A stretch of 64,000 nucleotides of DNA from Marthasterias glacialis (taxonomy: Eukaryota > Echinodermata > Asteroidea > Forcipulatida > Asteriidae), in NCBI GenBank assembly GCA_911728455.2, contig OU452225.1, forward strand, positions 21,424,495-21,488,494. The letters are read 5' to 3'. Positions 52,111 to 64,000 of the stretch are shown one piece after another. A program made the translations under genes and the position numbers. The notes beneath the pieces are model-generated. The model searched no databases, was not told where the DNA came from, and saw only the letters and a list, made by a program, of their open reading frames with translations. Positions within the stretch are counted from its first letter, which is position 1, and each line of letters starts with the position of its first letter.

Positions 52111-52925
52111 AATGTTGGCATTCTCCCTGTTTTGTAAATATCTTTGTTAGAAGCTATTCAACGGGTTATTGCCGTGTAGCCATGGATCATACCCCATTTT
52201 ACGATATAACCATAGAGCTAGCTATGGGGCGTGAAACTTTTTGATTATGCTATTTGGTGCAACCTGAGCCAAATGCAAAACTGATCTGCACATTTTTTTC
52301 ACACACAAAGGACATTAAGTCACCATGACATCCTACTTTTCTCAATCGTTTAGTTTGTTTTACCAGAAACCCCCCGTGTTTGTTTTGCTACAAACATAGT
52401 TATTATTATTATTATTATTGTTATTATTATTAATAGCCATCATTGTGCTAAAAACATGTTTAGTCTCAATATTTCTCTATGCCACATTGCTGGGTGAAAT
52501 TGTCCCTGATGAGGAAGTTGTCTTCTTACGAGTTACCAAAATTTACAAGTTCACTTCTTAGAATTGTTGTGTTTTAGGTTCAATCATAGTCAGTGAATAA
52601 CTCTACAGCCAGTTTAAAAAGTGAACACTGTTTCCTTCCAAAACAAAACCTTGTGTCAATTTATAAGTCATTTGGACAACATGGGAGAACTTTGAGTAGT
52701 TCTAGGATATTGTAACATTTTCCCGGCTAAATTATAAACACATACTTAGGGGTGGGGGTAATTCGCTGCCAGTCATGTCGCCCCCTCGCAAAGTCGCCCC
52801 CCGCATTCTCGCCCCCTGACACAGTCGCCCCTCGACAATGTTGCCCCCCTAGCAAAGTTGCCCCCCGACAATGTCATCCCCCGGCAATGTTGACCCCGAC
52901 GGTGTCGCCCCTGACAATGGTGCCC

Positions 52926-54470
52926 TTTTGTAATTTACGTTATAAACCGTAGAAAACGTAGAGTATTTTAATTGCTGTTTGGTCCTTGTAAACAAGTCCA
53001 GGTTTATGTGGATATGGATATGGAATCCATATGGGAAGGACAATGATTGTCCTTTGGGTGGCCACAATTTTTGTTGGTTTGGATGGGCGAAGGCATCCAT
53101 TTTAAATGTGCACATTTGTATGGATGTTTTGTTTTGTCCATGTGCAAGCAATGGTGTGTCTGTTTAGTCGGTTTGCCCCGTGTCTGGCAAATTATAGTGT
53201 TTTGCGATTCTGTGCATGCGAATGAACCCAGCTTTAAGCTGTGATCGGAAATCTCAGAAAGTTGTATGGTACCAAATATTGTCTGAGTATAATTCCCATT
53301 TAGCGTGAGTTATCTGCCTTCTTGACAAGCTTCCACCAAAACGGGGTCATGACAGAGGCTAATGGCAATTAAAAAGTCTGATCCGTCAAAGTATCTTTAG
53401 TAAAGCTGTATGATAAAGAATTATTATAGGTATTAAACCTTGTGTGCGTTGTGGTGTGGGGACCTAGGCGAGGTTTGAATCACTGTGGCGGTGTGTTTGT
53501 GTGGCATCATTAGCATGTCACTGGTGGTACAAGTATTTAAAAGGTGCTGCCTGCACTCATTATGATGAATAGGCCTATTCAAAATAATTTCACTTTGTCT
53601 CACTTTGAGTGACAGATTATTTCAAACACAGACACCACCCACCCAGGCCTACCCGAACCCCCAATTTTACCGATTGGATACTTCATTATTTTTACATTTC
53701 GTAAGATTTAAAGTCACTTTTACAGGTTTTGATATTATAGTAATAATATTTCCATTGGTGAATGAGTTTGAGCGAGTAATAAATGAAAATAATAGATAAT
53801 AGATAAATAGTTTCCACGATTGCATTCTTAATTCATGTTATTATCTGAAACTCAGATATTCAAAGAAATGGTGTTGACACTTTCAGACATGATTGAAACT
53901 GATAGACTGATATGGTTTTGTGAAGTTTGAAGCAAGACTTCAAGTTGTGATTGCGAAATGCCAGTCATTGTAAATAATGAATATAATTTAATGTTGATTT
54001 TTAATCTCAACTGCTGTGGAAGAAAAAGTATTTCCATTACTGGGAGGACAAACTGCTCCATCTCGCGTAGCCCCTACTGGGAATGAGCGTGGTAGACCCA
54101 GTTACACGGGCCGGAGATAGACACGCACTCCGGCAAAATTCCTCATGGTAAGGCCTATGAACCTCGGAATCTTTTGGAGAAAAAAAAAGTGAAATTCCTT
54201 TACAGTTTTGTTTGTCACTCTCCTTGTTGCTATACTGTTTGTGGCCAAAACATAAAATGTCAAATTTCCACCAGAACTTATTCCATTTGAAAATGTACAT
54301 ATTCCCTTTGCATTCAATTCAGTGGGCGCTGATTAATTGGGAAGACCGCTTTGATTTTATCACTGGTCACGGAAATCGATAAAGTGGAATAGTTCGATGG
54401 GGACTGACGAACAAGAGAAGGAACTGATTGACAAGGAATTCAACTTCTCTTTCTTGCGAACAATATTGTG
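52926..54470. other. Intergenic spacer
   Basis: No gene is supported. Short frames at 52979-53244 and 53605-53799 lack splice or family evidence. Confidence 0.5.
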
Positions 54471-54660
54471 CATGTTTAACACTTTAACATTGTCGGGAGC
54501 AACATTGTCGGGGGGCGACACCGTCAGGGGGCGACATTGCCGGCGACATTGCCGGGGTGAGGGGGGACTTTGGGGGGCGACTTTGTCAGGGGGGGGGGAC
54601 TTTGAAATTGAGGGGGCGACAATGCAAGGGGGGCTTTGCGAGTGGGCGACATGACCATGA
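54471..54660. repeat. GGGGGCGACATTGTC-type GC-rich repeat, isolated copy
   Basis: The same degenerate unit that ends the fold-back element at 48232 and 52925, here without an obvious inverted partner. It may be a solo terminal repeat of a related element. Confidence 0.7.
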
Positions 54661-54828
54661 ATCAGGTAACTAATAGGGCATTGTATTTAAAAACACCGTA
54701 TAATTAAATAATGGTTTCACCATCGGACAGGAAGTGATTGCCTCTCCAATATTTTCCTGAATTGCAAGGTTGATTTACTCGATTACATATGTAAAGTACG
54801 ATGTAGGTCACTCTATTAAGATGAATTT

Positions 54829-55198
54829 AACCAGTTCCCACTGAGAATCTTCAATCTTTCCCCCCCACCCCAGCCTGACGGAATTATTTTCTCAGAATTG
54901 CTGGAATCATTTTTCTTGGAGAGTACCGCTGGCACAAAGAAAACTTGAGTTGATGTAACCTATTCTCTTTGAAGTACCAGGATTTTTGTTACTATGTGGT
55001 GCACAATTTAACCCATTTTCTCGATAGAGAAAACAAAAATCCTGCTGCTTCAAAGAGAATCTTTGTCTCTTGGCTTTGTCAAGTCAAGGTTTCTTTGTGT
55101 CAGTGGTACTCTCAACGAAAAATGACTCCGGCAGTTCTGAGAAAATAATCCTGTCAGGCTGGACAAAAAAAATGGAAGCTTCTCGGTGGGAACTGGTT
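54829..55198. mobile_element. 370-bp palindromic MITE
   Basis: AACCAGTTCCCACTGAGAAT...TTCTCAGAATTGCTGG and its inverse ending ATTCTCGGTGGGAACTGGTT-like sequence give arms of more than 100 bp. Related fragments lie at 37440 and 62240. Confidence 0.8.
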
Positions 55199-56499
55199 GA
55201 AAATGTAAGAACCTATTGTTAAAAATTGTAATAGATCTATTTAGATGGATATCATTTTGGCAAATGACTGAAAAGTCTGAAAATCTGAATGGAAAATACC
55301 TTTCAGATAAACTACATGTAGATGTTATGACGGTCATCTACTACAATCCTGGGGTAATTAATTTGTCGAGAGTATGTCCTTCAAAAGATCACCAGAACTT
55401 CCTTGACCAGCAAATTGCTTTACTGCACTTCCTTAAGATTAAAATGCCTTCCCGCTCTAGGTTCATTCTTTTGGGTCAGTCAGTGCTAGTGGGTGTATTC
55501 ACTTGAAAAGGCAAGTCTGTTGATATGACCGGAAACATTTCTAGAGTAGAAAAGTTATTGATTGGAAACAACTACAAGACTTTTAAGACTGATCGACAGA
55601 ATTTATTTGTAATGTACATGTGTTATTTCATACATTGTTGATAAAAAAAATAAGGCCCCAAATTCTCGGTTTTGAAGAATCAGCTACACTTCTACTGGTG
55701 ACAGAGCCCATCAATATGATACTATTATGACATCATCTGTAGACTAATGCTTAGCATGTGCCCAAGGAGTTTGTAAAGATAAATTTAAGAAAGAAAAAAG
55801 ATCTACATGTACTTGTACCTCTGGATTTTGTGAAATGCTTGACCTTTGAAGCAGTCTTTGGTTTCTTGGAAAACACTCTCAGGGTTCTCCCCAGGATTTT
55901 TCAAAACTGGGGGGCATTCTGGACCCAAATTTTGCAAGTGTGGCCGAAGCACACTGAACTGAATCCATGCCCTCAGAATTTTGTTATTTGATGTAGGCCT
56001 ATATGTTTGGTTTGAAAAGCTCTACTATGCAATCTGGAGTATTTAAAAGGGTTTGATGCTATGAGTTTTTTTGTGAATTTGTTCCTAAAGTCTACAAAAA
56101 ACAACAACAACAAAAACAAGGTGTTCATGCTTATATTGCATGAACACCTAAAAATTTGTTGTGTATCGACCGTAATTCTCACGTATTGGCTCAAAATTTG
56201 CACGTATTGGCCCGATATGCTGGCTTGTGCATGGGAGAATCCTGACACTGCATAAAAAGTACTGGTATAAATTTGTTAATACTTTTGTGTTTGTGTTTGT
56301 GTTTTTTTATTCAAACTAGATTACGTCAAGTCCAGGAAATTATCAGTTTACTATGAGTCAAAAAAGGTGACACACACAGTTCAAGGGCTAATGCCAAAGT
56401 CATCAAATTAATGACAGAAAGAATCGTATTTTTGCAGGTAAGTTTGCTAAGGATCTTTGCATCTTAAACTTTTTTATATATTCACCACAGTATCCAATT
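55199..56499. other. Intergenic spacer
   Basis: No gene is supported. A donor-like GCAG|GTAAGT at 56438 follows an acceptor-like CAAACTAG at about 56321. The interval has stops in all three frames, so only a non-coding exon is possible. Confidence 0.4.
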
Positions 56500-56862
56500 C
56501 ATTTCAAACTGTTCCTAATTACAAAGCCATCAATGGACTTGCTCCACAGTACATCAGCGATCTCATACTACTTCAGTCATCTTCTCGCAACTTATAGTCT
56601 TCAAAGAAACTTCTCCATGTCCCTAAACTTAATTCATATGTCCGGCGTGCATTTTCCATTTGGGCACCATTTTTATGGAACGACCTCCCTATCTAGACAT
56701 CATAACTTCCCCAGAAGTGAACATTTTCAAAAAGAGCTGTTTAAAACGTTTTTTTGTTCTAAAGCATTTTCTGTATAACTTACGTATTTCTTTGTCAAAG
56801 TGCCCTTGAACGTGTTTTTGATGAATACCGGTGCTATATAAATTATATTGATTGTTTATTTA
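56500..56862 (+). mobile_element. 3' remnant of a CR1/L2-type LINE
   Basis: Translated with frame changes it reads NYKAINGLAPQYISDL, then SSRNL, then LLHVPKLNSYVRR, APFLWNDLP and HFQKELFKTFF. This is the usual C-terminal order after the RT domain of CR1-like LINEs. The 3' end GATGAATACCGGTGCTATATAAATTATATTGATT is the matching short-repeat tail. Confidence 0.75.
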
Positions 56863-59800
56863 AATGATTAATTGTATGACTTTGGTTTCTTCAGAATTTT
56901 GCACTTACTGTGCTCTGCAAAGCTCAGCATTCTAGGGGTTATGTGCAGGATTCATTGACAGCAGACTTGTAAAAATGGGTCCAGGGCAAACCCATTATCA
57001 TTCACTGTTGACCTCAGTGTTGCACACAGGTCCGATCCGTGGAAGTTTGACTGACTTTTTCACACTACAACATTTCAATCTGGCGTTGACCCGTGTAGAG
57101 TGCTCGATCCGTGTCGAAACCAACCCTGGTTAGGAGGTGGGTTGAGAGCTCTCGATTCATCTTGGATCCGTGTAGGACCCTGGCAGTTTGAAACAATCGC
57201 GCAGTAAGCGGGTTGAAAGGTACACAAGTAACCCACAAGCTGATTTCGTGCAGAGCTAGTTTGAAAGAATGGATTTGAACCGTGTCGAAAGTTTACCGAG
57301 TTAACATGGTGTTGACCAGTGTAGGTTTCGACATGAATCAGACATTGACAGTGTGAAAAAGGCCTTATTTTGGTCCCAGTTTGCTTGTCAATTTTTCGGG
57401 GTGGGGGAGGTTGGTGTTTACAAGGATTTTTACTCAAATCAAAAGGGGTTAGAATTCAGGTCAGTTAAAATGTTTACATCAAGCAATTGCGTTTTGATGA
57501 TTGTATTTTCCCTTGCCACTTACGGCTATAAGGTTGACATACAATGTAGTTTATGTTGGAAATCACAAGTGTACATGTACATTTTCATGTCATGCTTATC
57601 TTTTACAAATTCATATGATACACTTGGACTCGAGTTCTTGAACTCTTAATACATTATGTTTATTTAGTGTCCTTTATTGCAGCACTATTGCAGATAAGTA
57701 TCCATCAGATAAAAAGTCCATTAATGCACTGATAAGAAAGTGCCAGGGTTTGTAGGTGTTTCAGTGTCACTAACAAAATTCAGGACTCAACAAGAACCAT
57801 ACAATGGATTTTAACAATCATCTTTGACATTGTCTTCCAGTCCATACCAGAAATTGAAGTGAATAAATCATTTAAAACAACTTTATTTCAGCTCTGTAGC
57901 CAACATAAGAAGGAATTGGAACAAGGTTTCTGTGTCTGAAATGACCATGGACCCTTGTCCTTTTCAAATAATTGTACAGATGATGTCATCAATATTTTCA
58001 GTGCCCCCAGGTGACTTTATTTAAAAAATTATCATTTCATAAAATTCATAACTCCTGAACAAAACACAAACAACAAAATTCTACTATTTTGTTTACGCAT
58101 GTATACACTTCCAGAGGAAAGGTAATGAAACTTTTAAAATTGATGACATCAACATTAGTTAACAGCGCCATCTGGTGACATCAACCATTGATTATGAATC
58201 ACAAATCTTAATCATTGAATCATGAGACATGAACCATGAGGTCATGCAGAACAAAACTCAATTCAAGGATCATCAACACGAACACCTTGTTTTTGTTATC
58301 AAAATTGTGTAGTTTTATTTGATTCATTGACACTACACGTAAGGTTGCTGTTTCCAGGATGTTGAATGCATTGTAAGTATACACACATGGGTTGGCTTGC
58401 CCCGCCTTAAACCTCTGTGGACCCTGATTTGAATCCCCCACTCCCCACCCTCCTTCCTCAGACCGGAGCCTTACATGTGGATTGGGTTGTCAATCCCTAC
58501 CTGATTGCATGTGTTCTCCTCTCTCATCATGTTGAAAGAAAAGTTTGTGTAATATGCAGTTCTCATCTACATTACAGACTAGGCAGTTTGGCTAGCATGT
58601 GGCCCAATTCCTCCAATATCCTTCTCCTATGTCACACCACACCAAGTTGTTTGGCCTTAGACATTCTTGGAATGCCCGATCCTGAGATAAGCACTGGTTG
58701 TTTGGGACTGAGGACCCAATTCCTTTGAATTGCTTCACTTTGGCATTATGATTTAAAAGGATTTGGGATTGTAAGGGTTAATGCCCAAAGTTTGTAAAGA
58801 TAAGTAAATTGAAAAAAATATAAAAATTGGATACCTTTGGATTTTGTAAAATGCTCAACCACTGAAAATGCTATGAAATGAATGGTATCTTTAAAAAAAC
58901 ATGCCTATAAAATAATAACATTTGTGCTCATAATTCACCCAGCGCTCAGTGAGGTAGTTTATTTTAGGTAAACTGAGGTAAAAACACCCACTTGACTTGT
59001 TTCCACTGCTAGTAAAAAAATGGCAAGATGAACAACCAAATGGGATATATATCTAATAAGTACAATATATGTAAAATCTAATAGCACAACAAATTTAATT
59101 CATTTCTATATTTTAAGGTTCAGAGGTGCTGTTGAAAAAAAAAGTTTTAAAAACTGACCGTCACAGGTTTTGCCTGTATCACTTCAAATGATTTTTTAAA
59201 GGAAAAAAGATGTGTTATTTTTTAAAGTTGTTGGTTGATATCTATTAGGAAGGGTTAATTACACAATAATAAACTACTACAATTTTAGAATTAGGCCTAA
59301 TTTTAATTTTTTCTCAGTAATGTTTTTTTGAGTAGGTGTTTTTACCCCAAGCAAAATCAGGCGCCTGGTAGCATTTTTGATGTTAAACTGTATTGTAGCT
59401 TCATTTATCTCTAAAATCCTGGATGTTAGGATTTTCTGAAGCTGTATTTTTTGGCATGGGTAAGGTTTAGCTATTAGAAGTCCACTTCATTTATATTAAA
59501 ACGATGTCTTTCTGACATTTTATTATTCAGGTTTGATCAATTTCAGCACTTTCTATACTGGACTTATAGGCCTATTTCTACCCCTTCCAAACATCCAATG
59601 AAGCTGTGCTTGGTCTTTTCTTGGTTGGGGAACTCAACATGCTCAAATGTACCTAGACACTAACCACATATCCTATAATAAGCAAACTGACATTTTATGT
59701 GGGCACAAGGGGGTTCAAAATCACCAAACGTCCCTCACGTCAGTAGATTTGTGGGCTTTTGAGGATCCATCCCAGGAAAAAATTAGTCTTAAAACCAATC

Positions 59801-60717
59801 CTGACAGCAAATTCTGATAATTTGGGGTACAGTTATCCACAGATAAATTATTATTGTTATAGGTATCTCATCTTGATTTTGAGATATGGGCCTCTGAAAT
59901 TTGCCCAAAACTCACCAATACCACAAGGGATGAAAAAGGGGTCACGGCTTACACGTAATTGTTCGAGAGGCCGTATCTATTTGTTTATTTAATTTATTTA
60001 TTCATGTACTATTTCTTTTATCTGATTTAACCAGGGTAGACCCATCAGTTTAATGTAGAAAAATGTGTTTGTGTGTTCTCTGCACCATTAGAGGATTCTT
60101 TAAAGAAAAAAATAAGAATAAATCCTGAGTTGGCCTCGACCAACATCTCAGTGAGCTGGTGCTGAATGTTGATGAACAGCAACAAAACAGGCCTAATAGT
60201 TTTAGAATTAAATTTGTCTTTCGTGATTCTTTAAAAATAGTTCAGTCATCAGGAACTTCTGGAGTAATGACCCTGGACCAGTAGACCCTAGCTAGGGCTA
60301 TGACTGTTCTTATTTTAGACTTTGTAATGCTGGTAGGTCGTAAGCCTACAAATTTGTTGTGTGTGAATTATGTACGCTAATGTCAGACTTCCCTCGTCAT
60401 AAGAATACCTTTATTTTATTGAGTTTGTAGTTAAAGTTAACTAGCAATGTTTGAAAAGCTGATTGATTTTCAATGCTGAGATATTTTGCAAAAACTTAAA
60501 AATCAGGCGTTTTTACCCCAGTTTACCCTAAAGTCGCAAGTTCCGTTTAACCATTCAAAAAAATAAATGACATACATATACAAATGTAGATGCACAACTG
60601 GTGAGTAAAGGATCAATACCATGACTTGGGTTGAAGTACTGGTGTGATAACATTTTTTAATGGGTGTGGTTTTGAACAGTAACTACAATTTCTCATGTTT
60701 TTTTCTGCTTTAATTAG
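56863..60717. other. Intergenic region with scattered repeats
   Basis: A candidate MITE with ends GACTTTTTCACACT / AGTGTGAAAAAGGCC lies at 57052-57364. A damaged tRNA-like B box (GATTTGAATCCCCC) lies at 58420-58445. The remainder is AT-rich without recognised exons. Confidence 0.5.
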
Positions 60718-63478
60718 GTGAATCCGTAGCAGGTAACGTGGAAAATACCACCCAAGATGGAAAGTGAAATACCCACACAAGAACAAAGTCAAGGTAAGTT
60801 TTCCAAAGAAAAAGGGGGTTATTATTATACACATATGGACTGGCAATGAGGTCACTAGTGCAGGTCTATGCATCCCGAGGGACTGTGAGTGACCAGAAGA
60901 AGGTCCTAAATCCCCAAGCTGAAGGCCCAGGGAAATATGACCCTCTTCTGGTCACTCACAATTGCAAAATTAATTGCAAGAGAAAATTCACTTAAGAATA
61001 TAAACTAATCTATGGAAATAACAGGGTCAAGACAGGAGGAAATGCAAGAAGTAGGACAGTGACTCAGTATATAGGTTACCACAAAACACTGTGAACAGGT
61101 GAAACCAAAGTTAAAAGAAAAAGAAAGCCAGATCAAAACATTGCGCAGTGCCAAAGCAAGTTACAGATTAAAAAACGAAACAGTTTAAAACCAAGTCCAT
61201 ATCAGCATCTCGCTCAAAACGGGCAAAACTTGGAAGGTATATTTGGAAGAAACTGTGGAAAAGCACAGCAATCTGGTGTCTCCCTTACACTTCCAGGTTG
61301 CAATGATGACCACACTACCAAGGATTACATATTAAAGAGGTCTTAAACCGGCAGGGGCGTGGGCGTGTGATAAAGGACCAAGCCGAAGGCGAGGTCCTTT
61401 ATCACACGGCCACGACCCTGCAAGGTTTTAAACAGCCGTTTAAGATCAAGTTACTACTCTTTTATTCCCATTCATAAATGCCCTTTTTGGTAAAAAGCGT
61501 AATAATGTAGACAGATCCAAGGAAACTTCTCTACTTTTTTTATATTTATTTTTCAATTCTTGCCACGTCCTCAGGCTCCATTTCGCGATGGGTCGACGCT
61601 CAACGGTTGCACGTACGCGCGCGTATTAATAGACTTTACATTGAGTACCGCTACGCATAAATTAGCTCCTGCGTAAGCTAGTGCGCCAACACGCGTGTGG
61701 CTATAATGAACGCAAAACGCGCCTTCACAGCTCCAGCTATGTCTTTATCATCCGTTTAAAACGGGTCTTAAACAGTCATGTGACCACCTTTCAACCAATA
61801 GGAATGCCCAAATTTTCCCAAACTGACTGGGGTATTTATGAATGTTTATTACAACACATTCCTAATTAATTATGAAACCAAAGAGATTCTACTCACAAAT
61901 TAAACCAGAGCTGAAGGGAGAATTTGCTTCAGGGAAATATAGGATTGGACTTGAGGGATTGGACTTCAAAACAATCCTTGACTACACCTGCCACACTTGG
62001 CATGGGGCCAGAACTCAATTGCTCAGGTGTGGATATTTAATTATGCTAGTGTGTGTTTAGGTTCAGCATAGGAGCTGAAAGCTGATAATAAATAACTACA
62101 TGGATTAGTATTAGCTACATTGTTTACCCTTTTAATTGACTTGGGTTAATGTGGAACTAAACAGACACAGTACTGAACAGTTAAACATTGATAGTATTTG
62201 AAAACAATTTATTCCCATTAGTAATTGATCTTGTCATTAACCAGTTGCTGTCAGAATTCTTCCAGTTTTTGATTTGACAAAGCCAAGAGAACAAAGATTC
62301 TCTTTATTGTAGAGTGATTTGTAGTTTTTTTTCTCTACCAAGAAAATGTCAAATTGATGCACCGTGAATTGGATTGGTGCTAAACCTGGAACCATGGCTG
62401 GATTCCCAAATCACTCTGACCATAATTTTGACATATCTCTATGAAGCACAAAATGCAATGAATGAACAATGGTGGAAGCCTCTTGATGTCTTGTAATCCT
62501 CTTCTTGGAACAAAAGGACAAAGGTCCGGAATCGGGGGATTACACAAAAACCACTGCACAATAGCCAAAGATCAGCAAAATATTCAAGACCTTATTTTCT
62601 CTTTTTGTGGATGAAACGAAGCATTAGCTGGCATTTACATTTTCTGTGCATGCTCAGCAGTGGAGTGTCTGTGCAAACTTTGTTCTGGTATTCCAATTTT
62701 ACACAATGGTGTGTTTCAACGTTGCCTGTTTGCTGGCTCAAAAATATATTTTCGTCGATACACGTCCACTGGCGCCAACTGGTTAAGCATTAAAGGCTTT
62801 ACCTCGTAATTTTACATTTGGACATTTTATTTTTTGTTTTGTTTTATTTAGGTAAACTGATAATCAATGGACACAACAGTTATGAGGAAAACAGAGGAGA
62901 GCTTGTCACCAGTGTCGGGGTACCAGCTAAGACACTGAACAAGCAAACACTAACGCCATGGAGTGACGTTGAAGGTTTTCAACCCAAGATAGTTTCCGAT
63001 GAAGACAGTGAAAAGTTCAAGATGGAATTCACTGATTTGAATGCTGATATGGGTATGCAAGATTCGAACCCTTCCCCATGGGGAGATGTGAACAACACCA
63101 AGAATGAAATATCACAAAGTGAAATATCTCACTGCACCAATGGGAATGGGAACGGGCCTTTGTGGAGTGTTACTGAGAGCAGCTCTGGTTGGCCAGTGAT
63201 ATCCAATGGCAGTATAAGTACTTCAGAAAATCCAAGCAAAGATGCAAACCTCATATGGGGGGATTCCCAAAACGGTGAACAGCAAGCGTCAAATAGCGAA
63301 GCCGCAGACCTTTCTATGAATTCAGCTGATGCAGGGAAAAGCCTAGCCAGTCAAGGCGATCCCTCTATGAATCCATTTTCTCAAGATAATGGATTTGTGG
63401 ACAACTTTTGTGAGATGTCAGAGACTGATTTGATCTTCAAGTCTGGACTGGTCGATGAGGAGTTCAAGACTATTTGTG
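60718..63478 (+). CDS. Partial gene with repeated Trp motifs and an NPF motif (gene 3)
   Basis: The 5' exon 60718-60793 has an acceptor (TTAATTAG), an in-frame TAG before the ATG at 60757 and a donor CAAG|GTAAGT (phase 1). The next exon, 62852-63478, ends GTG|GTAAGT in phase 1, and the gene continues beyond the window. The 221 residues visible are polar and Ser/Asn/Asp-rich, probably disordered. Trp recurs as PWSDV (48-52), PWGDV (88-92), LWSV, SGWPV and IWGDS; NPF is at 186-188. NPF binds EH domains of endocytic adaptors. WG/GW in such a context can bind Argonaute. Both are hypotheses. The family is not recognised. Confidence 0.7.
60757..60793 (+). CDS. Gene 3 first coding segment
   Basis: Encodes MESEIPTQEQSQ plus one base. 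An in-frame TAG at 60727-60729 makes this ATG the likely start. At least one more 5' exon must exist upstream because the exon starts at an acceptor. Confidence 0.68.
60794..62851 (+). other. Gene 3 intron
   Basis: 2.06 kb. Contains a hairpin at 60885-60961 (GTGAGTGACCAGAAGAAGG / inverse), a second at 61343-61432 and a fragment of the 54829 MITE family at 62240-62375. Confidence 0.65.
61343..61432. repeat. Hairpin with about 38-bp imperfect arms
   Basis: TTAAACCGGCAGGGGCGTGG...TAAAGGACC and its inverse GGTCCTTTATCACACGGCCA...TTTTAA. Probably one end of a larger element: GGTCTTAAACAG recurs inside 61760-61785. Confidence 0.7.
62852..63478 (+). CDS. Gene 3 second coding segment
   Basis: 627 nt, acceptor TTTATTTAG, phase 1 to 1. 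Holds all Trp motifs and NPF, and ends ETDLIFKSGLVDEEFKTIC. Confidence 0.72.
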
Positions 63479-64000
63479 GTAAGTATGAACAGACAAAAAA
63501 TTTCTTTTTTCTCTTTAGAGGAGGGAAGAGAAGAAAGGTAGTTAGGAAACACATGACATTTATTTCTGCTTGGACACACAAATGAAGGTTGTTGGTTTTT
63601 TATATTGGGCGGGATGGATGTCATTCAATTTCTTCAAAGGTTTGCTTGCAATTAGGAGTAAACAGCGCCCTCTTGTGTTCAGTATTTGTAAATGTTTTCA
63701 TGTATTTATTATGATTGTGAATTTGCAATTCCTTACTGCTCCTGATACATGTACTTCACAGAGGCACTGGAGGCAGTTGCCTCCATACCATTTGGCCATT
63801 GCCTTGGTGCCCCTTGAAGTGCCCTCACAGTAGTTTAATTTTCTGACATAGAGGTGCCCTTTACTGATGAGAAACAGCCTTGCCCCTACAAGAACAAAGT
63901 ATTTACTGGCGCTGTGTAGTTTTGTTCACATGTCATTTTAGTTTATTTTGAGCTACCTACAATGCTTGATGTTTGTAAGCCAAAAAAAAGGAATAAGTAA
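63479..64000 (+). other. Start of the next gene 3 intron
   Basis: No further exon is recognised before the window ends. Confidence 0.5.

Larger units (their letters stand above)
48232..52925. mobile_element. Large fold-back element with about 1.5-kb arms
   Basis: The arms 48232-49724 and 51397-52925 are inverted copies over nearly their whole length, with few differences visible. The outer ends consist of degenerate GGGGGCGACATTGTC reiterations, as in fold-back transposons with tandem-repeat termini. A 1.67-kb loop holds tandem SINE-B units. No transposase frame is apparent in arms or loop. Confidence 0.8.

Noticed and set aside
47084..60793. Joining the 47084 exon directly to the 60718 exon as one coding sequence
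   Set aside because: The joined frame reads ATG-TGA at the junction, so coding continuity fails. Only a UTR relationship remains possible.

Overview
The window looks like animal nuclear DNA. It is AT-rich and gene-sparse, with genes split into short exons by GT-AG introns and a very high load of small transposable elements, tRNA-derived SINEs, fold-back DNA and satellites. A marine invertebrate, most plausibly an echinoderm, fits best. The reasons are the Penelope-type retroelement, the CR1-like LINE tail, and hairpins matching the sea-urchin type of histone 3' end. This placement is inference. There are no bacterial operons, rRNA, CRISPR arrays or clear free-standing tRNA genes.

Two complete multi-exon gene models hold together exactly, with splice phases agreeing at every junction. 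Gene 1 (+, nine coding exons, 2558-20215) encodes a 474-residue type I membrane protein. It has a signal peptide, a proline-rich stretch, a Cys-containing ectodomain, one membrane helix, and an acidic, proline-rich tail with a PPxY motif. Gene 2 (-, nine coding exons plus a 5' non-coding exon, 45576-34137) encodes a 484-residue protein with a basic, Ser/acidic, probably nuclear N-terminus and a helical C-terminus. Gene 3 (+, from 60757) is partial and runs off the right edge; it has Trp-based PW(S/G)DV and WG/GW motifs and one NPF motif. Weaker candidates are exons at 65-280 (+), 434-601 (-), 46144-46461 (+) and 47084-47145 (+).

The rest is mostly repeats. The introns of gene 1 contain terminal-inverted-repeat elements, including two inverted copies of a 1.6-1.7 kb TTAA-flanked element that carries exon-like sequence. 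From 19.3 to 24.9 kb lie an inverted element with histone-type 3' hairpins, a fold-back element, a 21-bp minisatellite and a 630-bp TTGG array. From 28.1 to 32.3 kb is a decayed Penelope-like retroelement with LTR-like direct repeats, an intact ORF1, a broken reverse transcriptase ORF without a visible GIY-YIG nuclease, and a terminal fold-back copy. Gene 2 introns contain a 25-bp palindromic satellite, a 61-bp minisatellite, a cluster of TGACGTCA palindromes and SINEs. From 48.2 to 52.9 kb is a 4.7-kb fold-back element with about 1.5-kb arms.

The most striking signal is a complete histone-type 3' processing signal (hairpin, ACCA, then a purine-rich block at normal spacing). It lies 26 nt after the ORF1 stop of the retroelement, and a second complete signal lies at 19.6 kb in another mobile element.
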